Shown here piece by piece: positions 1-11,998 of a stretch of DNA of 64,000 bases. How positions within the stretch are numbered: position 1 is the stretch's first letter; the number at the start of each line of letters is the position of its first letter. The position numbers were made by a program, and so were the translations under genes. A model generated the notes under the pieces. It was given only the letters and a program-made list of their open reading frames with translations. It did not search any database and was not told the origin of the DNA. The DNA is from Siphonodentalium dalli (Eukaryota > Mollusca > Scaphopoda > Gadilida > Siphonodentaliidae). Location of the stretch: NCBI GenBank assembly GCA_032622095.1, contig CP136064.1, positions 6,381,512 through 6,445,511 of the forward strand, read 5' to 3'.

Positions 1-597
1 GACAAATTTTGCCCCTCCCCTAGCCCGGAAAAATTTGAGCGGACCTTTGTCAAAATTTTCTGGTTTGGTCTTCTGTCTATGTTTAAGACGCTCACATAGA
101 CCAAATCCAGCTGTTGCGCTTCGTCTAGGAGAAGATCTGGGCACAAGCACTTTCTACACATGGACTTTATTAGTACATTTTTCGATGTGTTATAACTTGG
201 CCATTTCTCAACCGATTTAAAAATGGTTGGAATCGGTGACAAAAAAAAATTTGACAAATTTTGCACCCCTCCCCAGGTCGACAAATTGTATTCGGACCTT
301 GGTGAAAATTTTCTCGATTCGTGCCCTTTCGTTAGTTAACACGGTCACGTAACCCGAATTCAGCTGCTTGGCTTGTTATAGGAGAAGATCTGGGCACAAA
401 CTTTTTCCAAAAATTTTGATTAAGGGCCATAACTCTGGAAAGAAAGTTAGGACATAAACCTAAATGTTTCATTCAGTTGTAACTTGGCAAGGTGCATATA
501 CCTACCAAATTTCAATGATTTATCTTTTTAACTTTCTGAGATATAAGGGTTACAAAATATATTAGAAGTAGCATAAATAATGAAAAATAAAAATAAA
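1..597. repeat. Partial 1.24-kb satellite unit
   Basis: This is the last part of one satellite unit. It contains both 'gacaaattttgc' modules, the 'agatctgggcacaa' and 'gggccataactctgg' motifs and the A-rich tail. It matches the subtype found at 18335-20808, for example by its 'cagctgcttggcttgttata' stretch. It lacks the 'ctttcacgagtagcatcagtacg' segment seen in other units (small internal deletion near 220). It stops in the A-rich tail, where a Helitron-like 3' end begins at 598. Confidence 0.85.
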
Positions 598-1802
598 CTA
601 GAATGTTTAAACTTCCTATTGGAAGTTTGATACTTCCATATAAATATCATATATATTCCAATCCAAATCCTCTCTCAATCATTACCTTTCCCATAACCCA
701 AATCTTAATCATAACCGTACCTATCGGCAACCCGTACCATGTCCCAATACTAAATGTTTCTATATAAGCATAACCATGCTCTAGCCGTAACCATAACCAC
801 AGTAATTCTAACTATATCTATAACTTTAAAAAGTCATGGAATATAAGTAGTGGCTCACCTTTTCGATCGTAATTTTGTTTATCTCGATTAATCCGTTCCA
901 CAACTATTGAAGTATTTATTTAGTTACAACCATGCATACTTCAGACCTTATATTATGATACATGAACATCATAAACACATCAGTTCGCAAAAATAAAAGA
1001 TTAAGAATGAGGCTACTTTTGAAATTATATTTCTCGTAAAAAGTGAGCCCTAGTAGACCCTTTGGTATCATCTAGATGGCCTCCTGTAATTTTTGTAGAA
1101 GACAGACACAGGCAGACAGACAGAAATTCGCAAATATACAGTAATGCCCTATGTAATCGACCCCTTAAACACAGCAGAATTATGGGTAACTTTTCGGGAT
1201 TCAGGAGAGCTTTCGGATGAATGTCAGCAGGCTATATTTCCCACTAAATCCTGAAATATTACCCATAATTCTGCTATGTTTAAGGAGTCGATTACTTAGG
1301 GCATACTGTAGATATAGATGTAAGCATGTTATTAAATTATTCATGAATTCCAAATTAAATCACACGACGTCAGATGCACCTATCCCATGACACTCCACGT
1401 GACAATTCACCGTGTGTTCCAATTTTAGTTTGTCATGATCCAACCGGTTGGCCACCAATATCAGGTCAGACCGACAAACAAATGAACACACACACAGTTC
1501 GGTTTTATTAGTATACATACCCACATGTGTATAATATATATATATTTAATTAGCAACGGGAATAAAGAACATGCACGGGTTCCACATGCATGTGTCTATC
1601 TCTTGTGCCTATATTCCAAATTAAAGACTTGAGATGTTAAAAATTATAACTGCTATGGGATGGTATATTCTCGTGAAATATACGGATAGTTATAGTCTGT
1701 CCACAGTGAAGTGCGAAGTTTTAAATCAATGCCGATCTGTAATTTGCCAAGTGTTAAGTCTTGGTTTATCAGTTTGTCGGGTCAGTGATTTCAACGGCCA
1801 GT
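598..1802 (-). mobile_element. Non-autonomous Helitron-like element 1
   Basis: On the minus strand the element ends with a hairpin (AAACTTCC at 609-616, GGAAGTTT at 621-628), about 10 nt, CTAG (598-601) and a flanking T. That is the classical Helitron 3' signature. The interior has a degenerate 'ataaccc' block (660-830) and a stretch at 1325-1802 that is clearly homologous to 10000-10504. The 5' end is placed where this homology stops, after 'caacggccagt'. No Rep/helicase reading frame is present. A foldback element sits inside at 1137-1310 and has no counterpart in the second copy. The Helitron call rests on the 3' end; the 5' end is inferred. Confidence 0.55.
1137..1310. mobile_element. Foldback MITE, Tc1/mariner-like ends
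   Basis: Two arms of about 53 nt are inverted with few mismatches. They begin TACAGTAATGCCCTATGTAA and end TTACTTAGGGCATACTGTA. Both ends start or finish with TA, consistent with a TA target duplication as used by Tc1/mariner transposons. The short spacer (about 1190-1250) holds no ORF. The homologous Helitron copy at 9249-10504 lacks it, which supports a later insertion. Confidence 0.6.
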
Positions 1803-2497
1803 ACTATAAGTGACGGTTATATCTACGTGCAGCGGATATATTTATTTATGAAACAATTATGCGCGAATGGCAATCACTCACACAACTGATAACACATGTC
1901 TTGATTACGTCTTATTATAAAATTAGTAACATGCTAAAAACGAGCCCAAATCACCAGAATTGGACAAAGGCGAATATGTTTTATTTGAAGTTCTATCATG
2001 CTCGGGAACGCGCTAGAAAGATCACTGAAATGTCACTATATATGTGTATCAGGAATCAAGCATTAAATATAATTTAGAAACATATCAATATAGCATAACA
2101 GGTAATGCGGTCAAGACACGTTATGTCATTACAAACGTTTATACCGATTGTACTGACTGTCCAACCGATTGTTCTGACTGTCCAAGATCGCGAACTTTTC
2201 CACAGCTTGTGCGAATTTTGTATACATTTTGGGTTCAAAGCGACTTAATCGGACAGGTGCGTAACACACTGTGCCATCAGAAGTAGGCCAGTCATGCAGC
2301 CAATTCTATTTTAAAGAGCGCGGGTTTGGGAAAGCTGCATTGTGTGAGAACGTTACATGATTCGCGTACATCTATATGCATTTCGGTATGTTGCTTTCCC
2401 GAGTAATGGTGCCTTTTCTGTGCACATAAATAGCACCAAACTGAACATACGCCTTCTCACCAGCAAAATGATAAATAGCCGATGTGTTGAAACGGTA
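1803..2497. other. No gene recognised
   Basis: Only short open frames occur here, without homology or splice context that I recognise. There is a small local repeat near 2135-2185 ('gattgtactgactgtccaac' followed by a near copy). Confidence 0.5.
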
Positions 2498-3002
2498 GTA
2501 TACCCAGGGGGGGTCCAAAAAAAATTTCAGGCACGTATTGCATTTTTTCCCTTTCGATCATTTTTTGTACCCACCCACCCCTTCGCCAAATTTTTTTCCG
2601 TTTTCGGCAGTTTTTTCCGACCATTTTTTGACACCCCTCCACCTTTTAACACTAAAACAGATTTGCGGGGGGAAATTCACTGTAAACAGCTGTATATGAA
2701 TTTCTGTGCATACTATTTATCATGGATGTTAACATGGACATGTAAATAGGAATGAGTCATTTTGAGGTCATTCGGCCAAAAATAAATGGCTGCCAGCGGC
2801 CATCTTGGATTTAAAAATTTGCAACAAATTACAACACGATAACTGCCTGCAGTCAGTTTACAGTTTACAGTTGCCAAAACACTAAAAAACAAGCAGGAAT
2901 TTTTTTTTTTAGTTGCGGAAAAAATTGCTTGTTGGTGGCTTTGACCACCCGCCCACCCCGGCATACGTGCCTGAATTTTTTTCACCCCCCCCCCCGGTAT
3001 AC
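2498..3002. mobile_element. 505-bp element with ~40-bp terminal inverted repeats
   Basis: The left end (2498-2538) reads gtatacc, a G-run, then A-rich sequence and 'tttcaggcacgtat'. The right end (2963-3002) is its reverse complement with small differences in the homopolymer lengths. The interior is C/T-rich and has no coding frame. This is the form of a MITE or other non-autonomous DNA transposon. The target duplication is unclear (possibly TA). Confidence 0.55.
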
Positions 3003-4067
3003 CATAAACAAATATAGCATGTCGAGCTTGTAAAATAGACGGATATTTTTGGGAATATACGGATATGAATGCGCGTATTTTACCATTTATTATGTTATTG
3101 CAAGTCTTCACAGTCATGCATAAGTTCATAATACCAAGTTAACAATCGTTATTCACACAAAAACATACTTATATATGTCGTTCAATGTAATTATGCTACA
3201 TTGAACGACCACCCATTTCGGAACAGCGAAATAGCGTATGGTATGATGACATTAAACTCCCTTTGCTCGCTTGCCTATATCTCGATGTTCCCAACAGTTT
3301 AAGGTGCTTTATTTTAACAAATAGATTGTCATGAAATGGTAGCATTCTGGAAATGATATATACATGGCAGCTTATACCTATACATTCCATATGCAATTCG
3401 CTAAATTTTGGTGTGATTCATATTCTTGAATACACGCAGGTGGTGAATTAGTCGGCGCTTTAAGGCATTTATTGTATATTTTCCGAGTAGCGAACGAATG
3501 TACGACGTCGACGTTGTCGCCTATTCGTAAGTTATAAGACTTTACATTACGTCTCGTCCAATTAATGCGAAATATGCAATCGGCGGTCTTAACAGTCGGA
3601 CAATAAAGTCATATATTTTCACTCGTGACACATACAGATGATAAAGAGACAGTTTTTAAATGGTCAGATCTGAATTCAACAAAAGTATGCACTATGTCAG
3701 ATGGTAAACCAATACCAAACCGCAAAGTGTCACGTTCCGAAATTATGATACCAAAATTAGCGACTAAGGGGTGGCAAGGTTGGGGCGTCGGACGGGATAC
3801 GCTGACTCCCATTCATTCAATTTGAATATATCATATATTAAAATGGTTTACGGGCGCCTGAACGGTTAGAAAATAGTTTCAATTAAATTGAGAACTGCAA
3901 GCGAAAGTCCGCGCATAAGACGGATTGTGCTTTATGAAAACTTGGTCCATGCTGAGAAGTGTTATAACAATATACGACGGACACCACAGTTTTGTTAATT
4001 CTCAAATGTCAAAGTCGAGAATTATTTTTCTAAAAAATGGGGGTTTAAAAAAAAGTGAAAACAAAAC
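3003..4067. other. Unrecognised non-coding stretch with one perfect hairpin
   Basis: I see no gene. A perfect hairpin lies at 3177-3209: GTCGTTCAATGTA, a 7-nt loop, then TACATTGAACGAC. The two short opposing frames near 3609-3825 are mirror frames with no recognisable protein. Confidence 0.5.
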
Positions 4068-4292
4068 GAACTACTATTCTAAAACTAATGAATTTTGAGC
4101 GTTTTGGACTCAAAATATGTCAATTTTAAGCCGCACCGTGATAAAACCGCAGAATCACGGCCGACTTACAAGACAGACAGCCGACATAGAGTGATTACCC
4201 ATTAGCCAATATAACAATTAACGCAGTGCGCCGAACAGGAATGGATGTTGAATATATAGCCAGTGGTCATTGGTGTAATATTTGACATTGGC
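4068..4292. repeat. Array-flanking repeat, copy 1
   Basis: This block ('aactactattctaaaactaa' through 'ttggtgtaat') is nearly identical to 24318-24546. In both places it runs directly into satellite sequence at the 'tcctggtttggtc' point. It therefore marks a shared left boundary of arrays 1 and 3. Confidence 0.8.
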
Positions 4293-7200
4293 ATTTCCTG
4301 GTTTGGTCTTCTGTCTATGTTTAAGACGCTCACATAGACCAAATCGATATTATGGTTTATTGACATTTCTGTGTTCAGTTGGAACGCTCTGGTGTGACCC
4401 CCACCCATGCATCGAAATTTGGTGACGCGGATAGAATAGTCGTCATATATCTGCCAATTTTCGAGATATCGAGCTAATTATTGCGTCATTGTGTTCGTAC
4501 TTGATTCCCCTTTAACAGTTAGCGGGGTTCTGGTGAGGTATTGTGGCGACATTCTACTATGTAGGCCAATATGTATGTTGTTAAGTATATACTTTTCGAA
4601 TATCTCTGGCCTCCATCGACATAATGCGGCAAGTTGGTAGTCGTTTAGAAGTACTCGAAATTCCCCATCGAATGACACCAAACACGTGACGATCGGTTGA
4701 AGGAATTTAAATTGATAGTGCATTTTCTGTAAACTTGAACAAAAGGAAGGGGCCACAATTTCTACATTTTTCAACCGATTCATAAAATTCACTCATAACG
4801 ACACTCAGTACATTTCATAGATACTTCACAACCATTTTTGTTCAAATCGGAGAGAAAAAAAATTTGACAAATTTTGCCCCTCCCCTAGCCCGGAAATATT
4901 TGAGCGGACCCTTGTCAAAATTTCCTGGTTTGGTCTTCTGTCTATGTTTAAGACGCTCACATAGACCAAATCCAGTTGTTGCGCTTCGTCTAGGAGAAGA
5001 TCTGGGCACAAGCACTTTCTACACATGGACTTTATTAGTACATTTTTCGATGTATTATAACTTGGTCATTTCTCAACCGATTTACAAAATTCTTTCACGA
5101 GTAGCATCAGTACGTCGTATAGATACCCGACAGTAAAAATGGTTGGAATCGGTGACAAGAAAAAATTGACAAATTTTGCACCCCTCCCCAGGTCAACAAA
5201 TTGTTTTCGGACCTTGGTGAAAATTTCCCCGATTCTTACCCTTTCGTTAATAAACACGATTACGAGAACCGAATTCAGCTGTTTGGCTTCGTATAAAAGA
5301 AGATCTGGGCACAAACTTTTTCCATTTGTTTTGTTTAAGGGCCATAACTCTGGAAATCAAGTTGGGACACAAACCTAAATGTTTCGATTCCATGTAACTT
5401 GGCAAGGTGCATATACCTACCAAATTCCAATGTTCTACCTTTTAAACTGTCTGAGATATAAGAGTTACAAAATATATTAAGAACTATAAATAATGAAAAA
5501 GAAAAAATAAAAATATGAATAACAATATACTTCCATATTAAAATATGGAAGTATAATAAGGGAATCGCGCGGAATTGATTGGAATGTCGATATTATGATT
5601 TATTGACATTTCTGTGTTCAGTTTGAACGTTCTGGTGTGACCCCCACCCATGCATCGAAATTTGGTGACGCGGATAGAATAGTCGTCATATATCTGCCAA
5701 TTTTCGAGATATCGAGCTAATTATTGCGTCATTGTGTTCGTACTTGATTCCCCTTTAACAGTTAGCGGGGTTCTGGTGAGGTATTGTGGCGACATTCTAC
5801 TATGTAGGCCAATATGTATGTTGTTAAGTATATACTTTTCGAATATCTCTGGCCTCCATCGACATAATGCGGCAAGTTGGTAGTCGTTTAGAAGTACTCG
5901 AAATTCCCCATCGAATGACACCAAACACGTGACGATCGGTTGAAGGAATTTAAATTGATAGTGCATTTTCTGTAAACTTGAACAAAAGGAAGGGGCCACA
6001 ATTTCTACATTTTTCAACCGATTCATAAAATTCACTCATAACGACACTCAGTACATTTCATAGATACTTCACAACCATTTTTGTTCAAATCGGAGAGAAA
6101 AAAAATTTGACAAATTTTGCCCCTCCCCTAGCCCGGAAATATTTGAGCGGACCCTTGTCAAAATTTCCTGGTTTGGTCTTCTGTCTATGTTTAAGACGCT
6201 CACATAGACCAAATCCAGTTGTTGCGCTTCGTCTAGGAGAAGATCTGGGCACAAGCACTTTCTACACATGGACTTTATTAGTACATTTTTCGATGTATTA
6301 TAACTTGGTCATTTCTCAACCGATTTACAAAATTCTTTCACGAGTAGCATCAGTACGTCGTATAGATACCCGACAGTAAAAATGGTTGGAATCGGTGACA
6401 AGAAAAAATTGACAAATTTTGCACCCCTCCCCAGGTCAACAAATTGTTTTCGGACCTTGGTGAAAATTTCCCCGATTCTTACCCTTTCGTTAATAAACAC
6501 GATTACGAGAACCGAATTCAGCTGTTTGGCTTCGTATAAAAGAAGATCTGGGCACAAACTTTTTCCATTTGTTTTGTTTAAGGGCCATAACTCTGGAAAT
6601 CAAGTTGGGACACAAACCTAAATGTTTCGATTCCATGTAACTTGGCAAGGTGCATATACCTACCAAATTCCAATGTTCTACCTTTTAAACTGTCTGAGAT
6701 ATAAGAGTTACAAAATATATTAAGAACTATAAATAATGAAAAAGAAAAAATAAAAATATGAATAACAATATACTTCCATATTAAAATATGGAAGTATAAT
6801 AAGGGAATCGCGCGGAATTGATTGGAATGTCGATATTATGATTTATTGACATTTCTGTGTTCAGTTTGAACGTTCTGGTGTGACCCCCACCCATGCATCG
6901 AAATTTGGTGACGCGGATAGAATAGTCGTCATATATCTGCCAATTTTCGAGATATCGAGCTAATTATTGCGTCATTGTGTTCGTACTTGATTCCCCTTTA
7001 ACAGTTAGCGGGGTTCTGGTGAGGTATTGTGGCGACATTCTACTATGTAGGCCAATATGTATGTTGTTAAGTATATACTTTTCGAATATCTCTGGCCTCC
7101 ATCGACATAATGCGGCAAGTTGGTAGTCGTTTAGAAGTACTCGAAATTCCCCATCGAATGACACCAAACACGTGACGATCGGTTGAAGGAATTTAAATTG

Positions 7201-9248
7201 ATAGTGCATTTTCTGTAAACTTGAACAAAAGGAAGGGGCCACAATTTCTACATTTTTCAACCGATTCATAAAATTCACTCATAACGACACTCAGTACATT
7301 TCATAGATACTTCACAACCATTTTTGTTCAAATCGGAGAGAAAAAAAATTTGACAAATTTTGCCCCTCCCCTAGCCCGGAAATATTTGAGCGGACCCTTG
7401 TCAAAATTTCCTGGTTTGGTCTTCTGTCTATGTTTAAGACGCTCACATAGACCAAATCCAGTTGTTGCGCTTCGTCTAGGAGAAGATCTGGGCACAAGCA
7501 CTTTCTACACATGGACTTTATTAGTACATTTTTCGATGTATTATAACTTGGTCATTTCTCAACCGATTTACAAAATTCTTTCACGAGTAGCATCAGTACG
7601 TCGTATAGATACCCGACAGTAAAAATGGTTGGAATCGGTGACAAGAAAAAATTGACAAATTTTGCACCCCTCCCCAGGTCAACAAATTGTTTTCGGACCT
7701 TGGTGAAAATTTCCCCGATTCTTACCCTTTCGTTAATAAACACGATTACGAGAACCGAATTCAGCTGTTTGGCTTCGTATAAAAGAAGATCTGGGCACAA
7801 ACTTTTTCCATTTGTTTTGTTTAAGGGCCATAACTCTGGAAATCAAGTTGGGACACAAACCTAAATGTTTCGATTCCATGTAACTTGGCAAGGTGCATAT
7901 ACCTACCAAATTCCAATGTTCTACCTTTTAAACTGTCTGAGATATAAGAGTTACAAAATATATTAAGAACTATAAATAATGAAAAAGAAAAATAAAAATA
8001 TGAATAACAATATACTTCCATATTAAAATATGGAAGTATAATAAGGGAATCGCGCGGAATTGATTGGAATGTCGATATTATGATTTATTGACATTTCTGT
8101 GTTCAGTTTGAACGTTCTGGTGTGACCCCCACCCATGCATCGAAATTTGGTGACGCGGATAGAAAAGTCGCCATATATCTGCCAATTTTCGAGATATCGA
8201 GCTAATTTTTGCGTCATTGTGTTCGTACTTGATTCCCCTTTAAAAGTTAGCGGGGTTCTGGTGAGGTATTGTGGCGTCATTCTACTATGTAGGCCAATAT
8301 GTATGTTGTTAAGTATATACTTTTCGAATATCTCTGGCCTCCATCGACATAATGCGGCAAGTTGGTAGTCGTTTAGAAGTACTCGAAATTCCCCATCGAA
8401 TGACACCAAACACGTGACGATCGGTTGAAGGAATTTAAATTGATAGTGCATTTTCTGTAAACTTGAACAAAAGGAAGGGGCCACAATTTCTACATTTTTC
8501 AATCGATTCATAAAATTCACTCATAACGACCCTCAGTACATTTCATAGATACTTCACAACCATTTTTGTTCAAATCGGAGACAAAAACAAATTGACAAAT
8601 TTTGCCCCTCCCCTAGCCCGGAAATATTTGAGCGGACCCTTGTCAAAATTTCCTGGTTTCGTCTTCTGTCTATGTTTAAGACGCTCACATAGACCAAATC
8701 CAGTTGTTGCGCTTCGTCTAGGAGAAGATCTGGGCACAAGCACTTTCTATACATGGACTTTATTAGTACATTTTTCTATGTGTTATAACTTGGTCATTTC
8801 TCAACCGATTTACAAAATTCTTTCACGAGTAGCATCAGTACGTCGTATAGATACCCGACAGTAAAAATGGTTGGAATCGGTGACAAGAAAAAAATTGACA
8901 AATTTTGCACCCCTCCCCAGGTCAACAAATTGTTTTCGGACCTTGGTGAAAATTTCCCCGATTCTTACCCTTTCGTTAGTTAACACGATTACGAGAACCG
9001 AATTCAGCTGTTTGGCTTCGTATAAAAGAAGATCTGGGCACAAACTTTTTTCATTTTTTTTTGTTTAAGGGCCATAACTCTGGAAATCAAGTTGGGACAC
9101 AAACCTAAATGTTTCGATTCCATGTAACTTGGCAAGGTGCATATACCTACCAAATTCCAATGTTCTACCTTTTAAACTGTCTGAGATATAAGAGTTACAA
9201 AATATATTAAGAACTATAAATAATGAAAAAGAAAAATAAAAATATGAA
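4293..9248. repeat. Satellite array 1 (four ~1243-bp units)
   Basis: Junction inverted repeats lie at 5526-5555, 6769-6798 and 8011-8040, so spacing is 1243 and 1242 bp. The first unit is chimeric: 4297-4344 carries the 'cctggtttggtcttctgtct' module fused to 'cgatattatgg', which normally lies at the other end of the unit. Units 1-3 are almost identical. Unit 4 (8041-9248) begins like units 1-3 and then, from about 8165, follows the subtype of 12039-15737. Each junction reads A-rich tail, 'gaataacaa', TATACTTCCATATT, AA, AATATGGAAGTATA, 'ataaggg'. The array ends at a Helitron-like CTAG terminus at 9249. Confidence 0.9.
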
Positions 9249-10202
9249 CTAGAAATTTTAAACTTCCAATTGGAAGTTTGATACTTCCATATAATTGTCA
9301 TATATTTTCCAATCCAAACCCCTTCTCAATCATTACCTTTCCCATAACCCAAATCTTAACCATAACCATACCTATCGGCATCCCATACTGTATCTTAAGG
9401 CGAAATGTTTTCATAAGCATAACCGTGCTCTAGTCGTAACCATAACCGTATCTACTATTCTAACTATGTATATAACAATAGTCAACCCTTACCCAACCTT
9501 TAGCCCTGACTATACTATTCACATCCCTGACATAATCCATAACACTAACAATAAAACTAACCCAAACACAAACCCTAATTATTTCTCTAACGGTTACCTG
9601 GATCAAGTTACACATGTGTCGATTTGTACTGAGATAAACCACACATATTCCATGAGACACCTCTGGGAAGCTACCAATTTCTCCATCCATTTATTCGAAG
9701 CTAAAGATAAACGATCTTTATTGCTAATGATTAGTGCTGCTTAAGTCATCTGAGATCCACGGCACCTGCCCCATGGCAATATCATGGCCAAGTTACCCAT
9801 CTGTAGCAATTTCCCCACAATCTTCCAAGCTGATAATAAACGCTATTTGATGTGTATCTTTGTTGATATCATTTATTTGTCCCACCTCAAGTCATATGAT
9901 GGCAAAGCACCTAACGGATAGCATTTCCCTGGACAATTTAAACATGTGCACTAATTTTCAGCTCCGTGGGTCCGATCATAATAGGTATGTAATTAATTAT
10001 ATATTAAATTATTCATGAATGCCAATTTAAACCATTTGACGTCAGCTGTACCTATCCGATGACACTCCATTTGAGAATTTACCATGTGTACCAATTTTCT
10101 TTTGCCATGATCCAACCGGTTGGTCGTCAATAGCCCGGCAGACAGACAAACAAACGAACACACACACAATTGGGTTTTATTAGTATAAATACATAAATGT
10201 GT

Positions 10203-10250
<48 letters not shown>

Positions 10251-10504
10251 ATTGGCAACGGGAATAAAGAACACGTGCGAGTTCTGTATACACGCATGTG
10301 TTTCTGTCTTGTACCTATATTTCAAATAAAAGACATGAGATGTTAAAAATTACATCTGCAATTGGATGGTATTTTCTCGTGAAAGATACAGAGAGTTATA
10401 GTCTGTCCAATACAGAAGTGCGAAATTTTAAATCAATGCCGATCTGTAATTTGCCCGTGTCGGTTTATCAATTTGTCGGGTCAGTTATTTCAACGGCCAG
10501 TGGA
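9249..10504 (-). mobile_element. Non-autonomous Helitron-like element 2
   Basis: Its minus-strand 3' end is the cleanest in the window: a perfect 20-nt palindrome at 9260-9279 (centre CCAATTGG), 11 nt, CTAG (9249-9252), then T. The body matches element 1 (598-1802) at both ends, including the 'caatccaa...cattacctttcccataaccc' block and the 10000-10504 stretch. An (AT)n tract lies at 10209-10248. The minus-strand 5' end may be TCCACTGGCC at 10504, which begins with TC as Helitrons do, but the flanking base is T rather than the expected A. No Rep/helicase gene is present. Confidence 0.6.
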
Positions 10505-11089
10505 AACACACCTCCTGGTGACAATCATTATTTAAAGCTAAGTGAGTAAAGGTCGATCCACACCTGGCGCGAGGGCGCGATTATAACGGCCGTGACTGAC
10601 AACATGTATGCACTTTGTGTATGTATACACCTAGTTTATGAACTGAAGCGATCACAAACATGCCTGATATATAAAACCTGATGCACGATATAGTTCTCTA
10701 CTTATAATATTAATAGTTGTACTCGATCATGATGGAGACAGAGTATAATAAAAGCCAAGCACCCTTCTGGTGGTAATATTATTTCTTGATTATGACGGTG
10801 ATAGTATATATAATAAACGTCCGTGCAACATTCTATACTCGTTCGCAAAAAAAACTTAGAAAATCGCACTAAAGTTGCACATAAGTACTACTACCCTGCA
10901 CATCCTCTCTTCGGTTTAGTTTTATCTGAATTGGCGAATTTGACCCCCCCCCCCCTCTCTAAGTTTCTGCGGAATTTTCATAAAGTCTGAACCCTCCCGA
11001 AGCGAGCTCTTCGTTGGGCAGGTTGCTTTGTGGTCAATCTTGGTGGGCAATCCGATAGTATACCGACGTACATGTCCCTGCATTAAAGA
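10505..11089. repeat. Unrecognised sequence, then a diverged dispersed repeat
   Basis: Positions 10505-10850 hold nothing I recognise. From about 10857 the sequence ('aaatcgcactaaagttg...cccgaagcgagctc...gttgggca...gtataccgacgtac') is a diverged relative of 29880-30310, continued by 11624-11760, which matches about 30330-30450. A TIR element separates these two halves. Confidence 0.5.
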
Positions 11090-11623
11090 TGGATTATCTC
11101 TTTAAATAACAAATTTGAAATAGTTGCATGGGTCTAGAATAATAACTATGATTTGAATAACCCTGCCCGGAAAGGCTTATATCAATTACTATCTATTTTA
11201 TTTCGAATATTTTATAATGAAATGAGATGATTAATTGGGACAATTTATTTGTCTATTTTTAGAACAGACAATTCAAGCGATATCATATAAAGATAGGTAG
11301 CATTAGGTTGTTTTTATAGCTACGTACCGAACATCAAATATCCCAGATTGATTGATTGTATTGTTTTATTCCATAGTTATAAGCGATAAAGAGTATAATT
11401 AACGTGTATTTGTGATAAAATTACACAATAACATTTCTGGTATATGTTAACAGTAACCACTATTGTTCATTAACTAAACAACCACACCTTTTTTTAGCAG
11501 AAAATATTCGCAATCAAATCAATATTAATCGAAAGAAGCATTTCTGGACAGGAGTCTTCGATTCATTTCTAATATTTTATACCCCGGTAACTATATAATA
11601 CATGTTTACAAAGAGATAATCCA
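11090..11623. mobile_element. 534-bp TIR element, copy 1
   Basis: The element starts TGGATTATCTCTTT and ends with the inverse, AAAGAGATAATCCA. A second copy in inverted orientation lies at 28791-29344 with the same end points. The flanking dispersed repeat continues uninterrupted at 30310-30340, giving a paralogous empty site. No target duplication is obvious and no transposase is encoded. Confidence 0.6.
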
Positions 11624-11808
11624 CCTATAACTTCCCTCCTTCATTCGCCCGTTTTGATTTGGCAGGAAAAATATCGGATATTTTTGTCCCAGCCATACAT
11701 TGGTAACAGCTGGGACAAAACACTTTCAAGTGGAACATTTCGGTCCGAATCACTCTTCTCATCTGCAATAAATATTTGGCTCCTCTATTCGCCATGTTCC
11801 TCAATTAT

Positions 11809-11839
<31 letters not shown>

Positions 11840-11998
11840 AAGAGAGAGAGGGGGGGTCATTAATTTGTTCAATATTTTTCAACGGTAACTCGGTCAATTT
11901 TAAACCAATTACAAAATGTTCACGGCATCGATATCGGGATGTCAGGTAGAACATGCATTCCATTAAAGTTTGGTCGCAATTGGAGAGAATTTGAACAT
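11624..11998. repeat. Dispersed repeat remainder, (AG)n tract and diverged satellite module
   Basis: Positions 11640-11760 match 30330-30450 ('catttcggtccgaatcactc'). An (AG)n/A-rich microsatellite lies at 11811-11852. Positions 11878-11998 are a strongly diverged copy of the satellite 'caaccgatttacaaaattc...aatcgg' module leading into the first junction of array 2. Confidence 0.5.

Noticed and set aside
5526-8040. piggyBac-type TTAA insertion at the junctions
   Set aside because: A TTAA is present in the centre, but taking it as a target duplication makes the two termini unequal by 2 nt. An AA spacer gives perfect arms.
9295-9744. A 149-codon plus frame rich in Asn, Thr and Pro
   Set aside because: It is a translation of the degenerate ataaccc block. 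The related copy at 660-830 is not open.
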